A stretch of DNA of 64,000 nucleotides, from assembly GCA_006384855.1 (NCBI GenBank), contig VCJN01002029.1:62001-126000 (forward strand). The letters run 5' to 3'. Made by a program: the position numbers and the translations under genes. The notes beneath the pieces were generated by a model that was given only the letters and a program-made list of their open reading frames with translations, did no database searches and had not been told where the DNA came from. This DNA is from Tetraselmis striata. Lineage: Eukaryota > Chlorophyta > Chlorodendrophyceae > Chlorodendrales > Chlorodendraceae. Each line of letters begins with the position of its first letter. Position 1 is the first letter of the stretch. Below are positions 49,740 through 60,500 of this stretch, piece by piece.

Positions 49740-52060
49740 ATTGAATGCTGGGGGCGGCGAAAGCGGTTGTGCAGCGGCGGCTTGATGGCACCGACCAACT
49801 GCGTGCACTGGCCGGGAAAGCGACCGAGGCACAATCGTCATGGTGCAGTGTCGGCACGATGGGGCCTACCGAATGCGTGCCCGGAGCTGAGATACCAACC
49901 GAGGCACGACGTGCAGCGGCGGCATGACGGCGCCGACCAAATGCGTTCCCGGGGGTTGCGAAAGCAACATGGCACAATGTGCAGCGGCGGCCCGTTAGCG
50001 CCGACCAGCTGCGTGTCTGGGCCGCGCAAGCGACCGGGGCACATGATGCAGTGGCGACACGATGGTGCGGACCAATTGCGTGCCCGGTCTGTGAAGCCAA
50101 CCGGGCGGGGCACATGATGCAGTGGCGACCCGCCGGCGTTGACCAACTGCATGCCCGGGCCGAGAAAGCGACCGGGGCACGAGGTGCGGTAACGGCCTGA
50201 TGGCGCCGACCCACTGCGTGCATGGGGCTGCGAAAGCGATTGAGGCACACGGTGCAGAGGCGCCCCCTTGGCACCGACCATCTGCGTGTCCGGACCGCGG
50301 AGACGACCGGGGCACATGGTGCAGCGGCGGCCTGATGGCGCCGAGCAATTGCGTGCGCGGGCCGCGGAAGCGATCGGGGCATTGGGTGCAGTGGCGGCCT
50401 AATGGCGCCAACCGGCTGCGTGCCCGGGGCTGCGAAGGCAACCGAGGCACGACGTGCAGCGGCGGCCCGGCGGCGCCGAACAAGTGCATGCCCGGGCCGC
50501 GGAATCGACCGGGGCATATGAACGATGCAGTGGCGGCATGTTGGCGCCGACCTACTGCGTGCCTGGGGCTGCGAATGCAACCGGGGCACAAGGTGCAGTG
50601 ACGGCCCGTTGGCGCCGACCATCTGCGTGTCCGGGCCGCGGAGACGGCCATGGCACGAGGTGCAGCGGTGGCCTGATGGCGCTGAACATATGCGTGCGCG
50701 GGCCGCGGAGGCGACCGGGGCATAGGGTGCAGTGGCGGCCTAATGACGCTGACCGGCTGCGTGCCCGGGGTTGCGAAAGCAACCGAGGCAAGACGTGCAG
50801 CGGCGGCCCGTTGGCGCCGAACGAACTGGTGTGTGCCCGGGTTGCGGAATCAACCAGGGCACATGACGCAATCGTGACGGCCCGTTGGCGCCGACCAATA
50901 ACTGCGGGCATGGGGACTGCGAAAGCAACATGGCACAATGTGCAGAGGCGGCCCCTTGGCGCCGACCATTTGCATGCGCGGGCATGGAAGCGAGTGGGGC
51001 ACAAGGTGCAGTGACGGGCCGTTGGCGCCGACGACCGGCTGCGTGTCCGGGCCGCGGAGGCGACCGGGGCACATGGCGGCGCGGAGGCGGTCTGATGTCG
51101 CCGACCAACTGCGTGCCTTGGTCGCAGAAGCGACCGGGGCACATGTGCACTGGCGGTCCGACGGCGCCGACCATCTGGGTGTCCGGGCCGCGGAGGCGGC
51201 CATGGAACGAGGTGCAGCGATGGCCTGATGGCGCCGAACATCTGCGTGCGCATGCCGCGTAGGCGACCGGGGCATAGGGTGCAGTGGCTGCCTGATGGCG
51301 ACGACAAATTGCGTGTCCGGGGCTGCGAAAGCAACCGAGGCACGACGTGCAGCGGCGGCCCGACGGCACCGAACGGCTGCGCGCTAGGGCCGCGGAATCG
51401 ACCGGGGCACATGATGTAGTGACGGCCCGTTGGCGCCGACCCACTGCGTGCATGGGGCTGCGAAAGCAGCCGAGGCGCAATGTGCAGAGGCGTCCCGTTT
51501 GCGCCGACCAGCTGCGTGCCTGGACCGCGGAAGCGAGTGGGGCACAAGGTGCAATGTCGGCCCGCGTTGGCGCCCACCGGCGTGTCCGGGCCGCGGAGGC
51601 GACCGGGGCACATGGCGGCGCGGAGGCGGCCTGATGGCGCCGACCAACTGCGTGCCATGGCCGCGGAAGCGACCGGTCACATGGTGCACGGGCAGTCTTT
51701 AGGCGCCGACCAACCGTATTCCCGGGGCTGCGAAAGCAACAGAGGCACAAGGTGCCGCAGCGGCCCATTTGCGCCAAACAACTGCGTGCCCGGGCCGCGG
51801 AATCGATCGGGGCACATGGTACAGTGGCGGCCCATTAGCGTCGACCGGTTGCGTGCCCATACCGCGAAGCGGCTTGAACATACGGTATAACGGCGGTTGG
51901 TTGGTGCCCGCTAGCCGTGCGTATAATGGCGGCCCGATGGCGCCAACCGATTGCGCGGGTGCGCGGAGGCGGCATACGGTGCTGGCCGGTCGGCGCCGAA
52001 CATATGTGTTCACGGGGTTGCGAAGGGCAGCCCGGTTGTGGCGGGGAGTAGCGCGTTGAA
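49740..52060. repeat. 67-68 bp minisatellite, about 34 copies
   Basis: Tandem array. The typical unit reads GTGCAGCGGCGGCCCGTTGG, then CGCCGACCAACTGCGTGCCC, then GGGCCGCGGAAGCGACCGGG, then GCACAT. Three consecutive starts, 49911, 49979 and about 50046, give the period. Units differ by substitutions (CGG/TGG, TTGCGAAAGCAACC variants), so the array is old. Because the period is not a multiple of three and no stops occur for long stretches, every frame shows long artificial ORFs, for example 367 and 368 codons on the minus strand. Confidence 0.9.
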
Positions 52061-52178
52061 GCCGCAGGCCCCACCGGCGCAGGAATCGTTGTTGCCCGCA
52101 AGGAATGGCAGTCTTCTTCACCGGCGAGCCGAAGGCCGGCGGCATAGGGGGCTCTTATGTCGCGAAGCGTGAAGAGCG

Positions 52179-52214
52179 CCCCCCCCCCCCCCCCCCCCCC
52201 CCACCCCCCCCCCC
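52179..52214 (+). repeat. Poly(C) tract with a single A
   Basis: 24 C, A, then 11 C, between the minisatellite and the right direct repeat. Confidence 0.95.
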
Positions 52215-52397
52215 GAATCAGTCGAACGGTTGTCCGTGTGGGATAGCACTGCTTGTCGGCGCGAAGAACTAGCGCACGGTGCCCTCCGCGGACGATCGTC
52301 GACCGCTTCCTCGCTAGCTGACATTTCCTCGAGCTGGGCGAGGGGTATCACTTCCGAGTGGCTTGTATAACCAAAGACCTTACATGTCACGGACACG

Positions 52398-52799
52398 AGC
52401 TATGTCGTGGCGCGACCCCGTGGTGGGTGCGCTGCGACAAAGGAAGATTGGGACAGGCAAGCCCCGGATGATTTTAAGCACACGACGAAGCAACATGTAT
52501 GCGGGATCAACGCTACCCAGGATGGCTGTGTTGGGAACCGCGCGCGGGTAGTGCCGTTCAGGAGTACGGCGACTTCAGACGATGATATTGCCGAGGGGTT
52601 GCTGGGTCGACGCATCTCCTCGGACGAAATGGCTGCGGGGTCGATGCAGCTCCTCGGGTAGTACATGCATATATACTAGCACCGGACATGATGTATGGCG
52701 ACTACATATTAGCACCGTATTCGCGCCGTACCGCGCCTGCTAATAAGTAGACCATGGAAAGGGAACCCCAACCTATATATAGTAATAAACATACCCATG
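52398..52799 (+). repeat. Right direct repeat of the minisatellite-bearing structure
   Basis: Diverged copy of 49147-49520 in the same orientation, with small insertions and deletions. Together the two could be old long terminal repeats of a non-autonomous element or a segmental duplication. No RT, integrase or transposase lies between them. Confidence 0.75.
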
Positions 52800-52869
52800 G
52801 TGGGGCTGAAGTCGTCGCGTCTTCAGAGCAGCCTGAAGAAACGTCAGGCTGAAGTTTTGGATTGCTGTG

Positions 52870-54574
52870 AAGTTTTGTCGAGAGTCGGCCTGCACTAATA
52901 TGTTTATAATTTTAGCGGGAATATATATATAGGAAGAGTTTCGTCGGATACAATGCGCCGCTGTCAATTTACTGGTCTGGTTCAAGAGGATACTCGGGGA
53001 TATGAAGCGATGGGTACCAGTAGTAGTATTGGGGAAAGGTCGCTAGCGAGAGAGATATTTATAAGCCTGATGAAAGCAAGGAAACCCCATAAACACCCCA
53101 GAAACACATGAAACCCCATGAACAGTCAAGCAGGAGGCCAGGGAGCCAAGAACCAAGGAAGAGCCGCGGGAACCAGGAAGCCAGAAAGTCGCCAAGGAAC
53201 CAAAGGATGGTAAGGATTATTCCTTGCTGCTGGGGATCGATACAGGTAGATATCTGACATTTTTTTCGCCCCCGGGACAGATATCTGACATGTGTCACCT
53301 ATCCCGACCCGACCCGTATAGTGCTTCATGCTGGATCCGTAATCGTACTAAAGTACTGTACTACAGTCTACAGAAGGCGGCACGTGATGAGATTATTATG
53401 TTATATGTTCATCTAATTACTACGACATGCCGTGGTACCCACAGGTACCTGATACGTGAGAATCTCGCACCAAGTACGGAATTATGACGGAAGATGTTTA
53501 CTTTAGCTCCACTACCGCGCGTAGTAGCGCAGCAGCAGCAGGAGCTGTACAGGGCAGCGCCTCATCGCGCAGCCATCGTCGCGTCGTCGCTGACACAACA
53601 ACGGCATCACCGTCATCTCAAACAGTATCCCGCGCGGCTATCTCCGTCACGCGTCGCCCTAGGCGAGCCCCGCGCTCTTCGGCACCCACTGGGTGAGATC
53701 TCTAGCTGGCCACCAAATCCCAGATATTGTGGCTACCACTGAGGAACAGCACGAGGAGAGTGACCTCGGGGGCGGCGCCGTCGTCTGGCGCAGCGAAACT
53801 CGGTTCGGCGCCGGTACGTCGCGCACATCCGCACCATTAGGCTGGCTCCCCTCCGAATACGCGCACGCGCAGCCTCTCGTTGAAACCCAAACCCCGAGGT
53901 GATAAGCGCAGCATCGCATCCCGCTAGAAACTCCCAGCAGCGACTTGGGTTTGTTAGCGGTGTTGCCTTGCTGCCAAGGGCGTGCCAGGACCCTCTGGCG
54001 CAGCCACGGCCCGCTTTCGCAATATTCAGATGTATACATCTTTGGATGTTGCGACCGTGTCAGCACATTACATACCTGCTCGCAGCTTTCAACCCCACGT
54101 GCAGTGTCATGATATACAGTTTCTCCACTATGGCAGCGCTGCTGCCGCGACCATCTATAGCCTGTGCCTGGAGGATGCATGTATCAAAGTACTGTTGTCA
54201 CATTGTATCACCTGCTTTGGGCATGTCCTTAAACTGCCAGCTTTACCTGTTGAGAAAGAAAGGATGGCAAGCGGGAGAGATGCCAGGCTCTGCGACGTGC
54301 CCACTCTAGGGCGTGAGGCGTAGGGCACTAGGCGTGGGAAGGGAGGGAGGTGAAAGAGGTGGGGAATGGGCCAAGGTCTTGCGGTGCTGCTCTCCCACAT
54401 CCAGCACAATTTATGCATGCGCTCAGCGGTGTCATCTACTCGTTCCTGCACAGGCTGGCGCCGCTCCTTCAAGCTTGAAAGATACACTGCTTGCGCAGTG
54501 CATGGACCTGCAGATCACAGGGTGCCCAAGTTGGTTGCCGAAGGGCAAGCTGCGACCAAGTCCACCGACCCAGC
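52870..54574. other. Spacer upstream of the SFI1-like gene
   Basis: No supported gene. Direct repeats AGATATCTGACAT occur at about 53238 and 53279. The last few hundred bases should include the promoter and 5' UTR of the SFI1-like gene, and an unrecognised upstream exon is possible. Confidence 0.4.
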
Positions 54575-57500
54575 ATGGAATCGGAGGGCTTTAATTTCCC
54601 ACTAGCAGGGGACGTCCTCATCATCTATACGCAGAGTGGGCAGCCTTACGAGGTAAAGGCGCTTGCCACCCACGTGCACGTTTATGGCGCTACTGCTCGG
54701 TTGTTTGCTCAGCTGCGGTTGCATGACATTGGCATTTATGCTTGCTCGGGTTCAGGTGCGCCATCCCTCGCAGAAGGACGCAGCCGAAGGCGCGGTTCCA
54801 GAGTTGGTTCCTGGTGCTGTTGGCGAAGAGGGCCTAGATACTCACCTGGAGGTTCTGCGCAAGGTGGTGCCCAGCAGGCGACTGATACCTAAAACGCAGT
54901 CCGTAATTTTTTTGCTAGTTTTTTGCCTGTTAAACCTCCCTTTCATTCTCTCTGTGCCTCGTCAGGGACCGTACCTTGGGTTCCGCTCAAGGTCAGCCAA
55001 TGGAAGAGTTCTGCAAGCCCGCCGGCGGGGCCATTGCCGCTTGTGCTTCTTCTCTGTTCGATGGGGCGTCTGGGAACAATGGAAGGTACTGGTACAGATA
55101 TGGCTGACACGCCCTGTTAAAGGTAATGCTATAAGATTTGCTTTGAGCTCATAACATGGATATTTAACAGCTCCCAACCTGTTCCTGATAACCCACAGGT
55201 GGAATTCATTCAGACAAAGGGGATGACTGAGTCGGGGCCAATCTACACAATGCATCTGTCGCCCCGCCAGTGAGTGATGCAGTGCACCCCTATATCGACT
55301 GCCAGATCATTCAACTATCATGCAGGCAAGCCATTTTCTAGGAGCCGCAGGTCAGCTGACAGGGCTATGTTTCCGCCCAGGTTGCCCAACTTCAAGCTTG
55401 TTGTTGAGGCCCGGAAAGTCGGCAGAGTTTTGCGCAGTAACCTACAGCCTCAGCTCACGCCAGGCAAGGGTGAGTTCTATGTCATCCGGCCATCGAGGGT
55501 TGTGCCTTTTGTATTTAGTGAGTGACATTGATGGTCAGGATGGGCCTTACTTCCCGTAGTGTGTGATCTTGGAACGTCTCACACCCGTTGCAGGTAGCAA
55601 GTGTGCTGTGCTGACCGCGAATTCCGTCCTGGATCTTTCTCTTGCCCTCACAACTGGATTCGGGACTCGCCTGCTGAAGACTGAGCTTCACATTGCCTTC
55701 CAATGTTGGCGTTTGTACACCAAGAAGCTGAGGGAGCTTGATGCCGTGCTTCACCAGCGGTGGCAGCAGCGATTTGCTAACATGGCTTTCAGCTCATGGC
55801 AGCAAGCAGTTGTCGATCTCAAGCAATGGAGGCATGTCATGTGAGTTGCTCACCAGCAAGATCACGCCTACCGCCCAGAGGGGGTGCTGCCTGGAGTGGC
55901 TAATGTCCTGCCACGACTTGCTGCGGTTGCAGGTACCTTGCTGGCAAGATCAACGAGCGCTTGCTCATCAAACTGGCCATGGATGCTCTCCACGCCTGGC
56001 TCAAGGCAGTCAAACGAGCCAAGCACAATCGATGGCTCATCCGAAAGGCCTTGGAGCGGCACATGCAGAGCTTGATAGCCAGAGCATTTGCCGACTGGGA
56101 CTGGTGGACCAGGCACTGCCGGATCATGGCAAATTTGCTGGGAATGGCCAAGGACAACGTTGCGCGCGGAAAATGTCGAAGGATCCTGCAGGTGCAATGG
56201 CTGATTTCGCTGGAATGAGCTCTGCCTGCTGACCTCAAGCCGAGTAGCGCTTCTGGTTGTAGCGGCGCTCTTACTTACCCCCATGGTTGTAATCTGCCCT
56301 TGCAGGCTTGGAGGCAGGAGGCCAAGGGCAACCGCACGACGTTCATGTTTGAGTATGCGGCAGAGAGGCTTTGCGTCCGCCTAGGCCACCGGCGGATGCG
56401 GGGCTGCTTTGAGGCGTGGCGCAACGCCGCGGCCCACGCCGTAGCGACCAGGCGGCTCCTTCGGAGGGCTCTTGCCCGTATGGCGCATCGGCGGCTTGCC
56501 ATGGCCATGGATGCTTGGATTGACTACATGCTTCTGCAGAGTCAGAGGCGCGCAAAGGTGTGTGGACACAGCGAGGCTGTGCCAGCTGTGGCTTAGGGCC
56601 TGCCTGCCAGCACAGCAGATTGCCCACGCCTTGCAACACATATCCCTCCTGAGCGCGACTGTTGTTGGAATGTGCTTGCAGGTCAACCGCATGCTGGGCC
56701 ATGCAGCAAACCAAACGCAGGCCCGTGCATGGGGCTCGTGGGTAGACATGACGTGTGAGAGTCGACGCCAGCGGCGCCTGGTAGAGCGCAGTCTGAAGAA
56801 GATGATTCACCGCACTCTTGCTCAGGCCTGGGAGACGTGGTTAAATATGGCTGACAGCTCCAAGCAGAACCGCAGGAGGATCAAGCGCGCACTGCTGCAG
56901 TTTGCTATGGGCCTGAAGGGACGGGCGTGGATGAGCTGGTGGGAGTACATGCAGTGGGCTGTGTTCAAGCGCCAGCAGCTTCGGAAAGCCTGCGCATCCA
57001 TCTCAAATGTGAAGCTCAGGGCAGCGTTCAGTGGCTGGTTGGATGCTGTCTTAGAGCTGCAGAGGCATCGGGGCCTGATTGACAAGAGCACCAGGCGCAT
57101 CCTCAATGGCCGGCTTGCGTCTGCTTGGGCTGCCTGGGTTGACGCTGCGGCAGATGTATCACGCAGGCGTGAAGTCATCCGCAAAGTCCTGAAACGTGCC
57201 ATGAACCTCGCGCTGGCTACATCTTTCGAGACCTGGTTGGACTGGGTGGCCTCCCTTCGCAGAAACAGGCACAAGGTGGGCTACTCTCGCATCTGCCGCA
57301 TTTGCATCTGCCTTCAGTGCGCCGCCGCATGTGCTTGAGTTGTTAATTCCGGTATGTCATGGCGCTCTCTCTGCAGATTGGGTCGGTGCTCAGCCGCCTG
57401 CGGACTCGGGTCCTGGCCTCCGCCTGGGTCTCCTGGGCGGATTTTGCAGCGGACCAGAAACGGCGGCGTGGCGTTGCAACGCGCGCTGTGGCTCGGATGA

Positions 57501-60500
57501 GTCACCTTGCTCTGGCCAGGGGTTGGAACGCCTGGCTGGACTGGATGTACGAGAACCAAAGGCTGAAGGCGCTTCTCATCAAGGTGATTGGACGGCTGTC
57601 CCACAGGTTGCTGGCTACCAGTTTCCTGGGCTGGCTGGGTGTTGTGCATGCGCGCCAGGATGGCCGTAAGGCTCTGCTGAGCGCTTGCAGGGTCATCATG
57701 CACGCCGATCTTGCATCCGCATTTCAGGGCTGGCTGGAGTACCTGTCACAGCAGGCATCCCACCGCCACATCCTCTCTCGAGCCCTTGCCAAGATGTCCA
57801 ACGCCCGGATGGCTGCTGCGTTTGCTTCCTGGTCAGAGTATGTCCTCACCACGCGCCGACAGCGGCACCTTGTGCACATGAGCCTTAGTAAGCTCTCCAA
57901 CAGCTCCATGGCGAAAGCCTTTGCGGCATGGGAAGATTCCTTGGCACACCGCAAGCGCACCCGCGCCTTGCTCAAGCGGGCATTGGCTCGCCTGACCCAG
58001 CGACTTCTGGCTTGCGCCTTTTCCATGTGGGAGTACTCGGCCCTGAAGCAGCGCCACGGCCGCGCCCTGGCGGGCCAAGCTCTGAACAAGCTCAAGAATC
58101 GCCTGCTGTCCACAGCATGGTTCACCTGGACATCACGGCTAGAGGAGAGATCCAGCAAAAAGGCAGCTGTGCGCCGTGCTTTGATGCACCTAACGAATAG
58201 ACACCTCTCCGCTGCCTGGCTCGCGTGGGTGGACTGCCTGGCAGCCAACCGCCGCGAGCGATGGGCCGCATCCAGAGTAGTGCGATTTTGGACAAACCGT
58301 GTTCTGCTGCCGGCTTGGCTGGCATGGGTATCCTTTGTGGCGGATACCGTTCGCGTGCGGAACCTGCTGGCGCGTGCAGTCAATCGAATGGCGAACCGGC
58401 ATATGACGCAAGCGTGGACGGCGTGGCTGGACTTTTTGGATTGCAAGCGCCGCGGAAACCGTCTTGTCAGGTCAGCGCTCGGGCGCATGGCCAACCGGAT
58501 CCTGGCGGTCACGTTTGGCGAATGGCAGGCAGCGGTGGAGCTGGCGACCCGTCAGCGCGTCATCGTCAAGCGCTGCCTTGTGCGAATGAGAATGTGCAAA
58601 GTGGCGGGTGCGTTCGATGCCTGGACCGCCTGGGTGTACGACAACAAGCGCTTGAAGGCCCTGGCGTCCCGGGGCATGGCTCGGCTCATGAACCGCCGTC
58701 TTGCCATCGCATTTTTGACCTGGCTTGACTCGCTTTCAGAGGGCCGGCGTCGCAAGCAGCTGATGTCCAAGGTCGCCGCGCGGCTTGCGAACCTCAAGAT
58801 GGCCACTGCGTTTGGCACCTGGGTTGATGCCGTGGACCTGTGCCGTCACCACCGCGGCCTACTCCTCAAGGCCGCCAAGCGCATGATGCAGAGGCGCCTT
58901 GGCATGGCTTGGGACGCATGGGCAGACTACATCCTCACCAGGCGCCACCTGCAGCGCCTGCTCCGCAAGGGGCTGGCTGGAATGACGCAGCGAACCTTGA
59001 AGGCGGCTTGGGTGGCATGGGGGGAGAGCGTGCACGCCCTGCGTCGCCTCCGCACCCTCGGTATGCGCGGCATGATGCGCACCAATGACCGCCTCCTCAA
59101 GTCATGCTTTTACAGGTATGAGGCTCGGTATGGCCACAGGTTGATACCACAAGTCGCCCTTCCCTGGGGTGCTTTGGGATCATACATTGGCAAACCTGTC
59201 CATCTTACGTAAGGAGGTCTATCTTGTCTAGTTTGATGCCCTCAAGACGTTTTGGTATTCAAAGGGCCTTATGTAGTGTGGGGTGTTAGGATTTGATACA
59301 TTTTTATATGAGTAGCTTTACGCCTAGTTATACATTAAATATGTCAATATGTACACAATCTCTATTGCGCAACATCCAGTATTTTTATACATCTATATAA
59401 TTGATATGTGTTAGAACCATTCTATATCTGATTTATTGTCTTCGAATATATATGATATATGATATTCTAAGATCTTTATATATACTTTTAAATGATTTGT
59501 AAGTATGTATTAGAAATATTACATATCTAATTCATTGTATTGGGAATATCTATCTTATTATAATTTATTTGATATATCATATATATAGCGCAAGATTCTG
59601 AGTTCGTGTTCCATTAGCATTCCGACTGCGGTCATAGGCGGGGAAAACATACGTGTACTGGTACCTACTGTCATGTGCACATTTTAAAATACACACACCT
59701 ACTGCCATCTGCCCCTTTTGCTGCCAGTATTGAGATGCCTGCCCAGCATGGCAGCCCCCAGGGGATGTGCGCCTGAATCGGGCAACACTGCGGCTGTTCC
59801 CCTCCCAGGTGGCTCACAGTCATCGAGTTTACCGATACGCGAGAAGTACGCCTGCAACGAGCGGTGGCGTTTCTGTCGAGGAACCAGTTCTGGCGGTGCT
59901 TCCGCGCCTGGCATCAGCTGCTGGCGCAGGCCAGCGACGCCGACGACGCGTTGGTTTGGGCCTTCCAGCGCCTGCGCACGTCGGCGGCGCTGTCTGCCGC
60001 CTTGGCGACCTGGGCGGGCATCGTTGCCGCGCTGCGGCTGGCGCGCGTGCGGGTGGCGCAGTGCGTCGGCCGGATGGCGCGTCGCCACCTGTCGCGCGCG
60101 TGGAGCGCGTGGGCCGACATGCATGCCGCCGCGGCCGCCCGCCGCGAGCTGCTCCTCTCTCGCCAGGTCCAGTGCCTGATGCGCCTTGCAAAGCGCGTCC
60201 TGGCCAAGGCCTTCCGCGGGTGGCTGGAGACGGTCCTGGAGCTGGCGCACGCGCGTGCGATCGCCGGCCGCGCTCTGGCGCGGATGCGCCTGGCGCTCCT
60301 GGCAGCCGGCTTCCACGGCTGGCTCAGCGCCACGGCCGCGCTGGCGGCGTCCCGCAAGCGCGCGCGCCGGCTGCTGTTCCGCATGCAGAACCGCCTGCTG
60401 GCGGCCAGCCTGGCAGGCTGGGCCGCCGCCACGGCGCACCGCCTCGAGGTGCGGGTTCGCTTGACTCGGGCACTGAAGCGGCTCAGCCACGGGATGCTCT

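Noticed and set aside
49519-51777. Long minus-strand open frames (345-368 codons) with a repeating HVPRS..RP pattern
   Set aside because: They are translations of the minisatellite. The unit length is not a multiple of three and similar long frames occur on both strands, so there is no sign of coding selection.
49740-52060. CRISPR-like array
   Set aside because: Units are contiguous, without unique spacers of constant length, and the DNA is nuclear eukaryotic.
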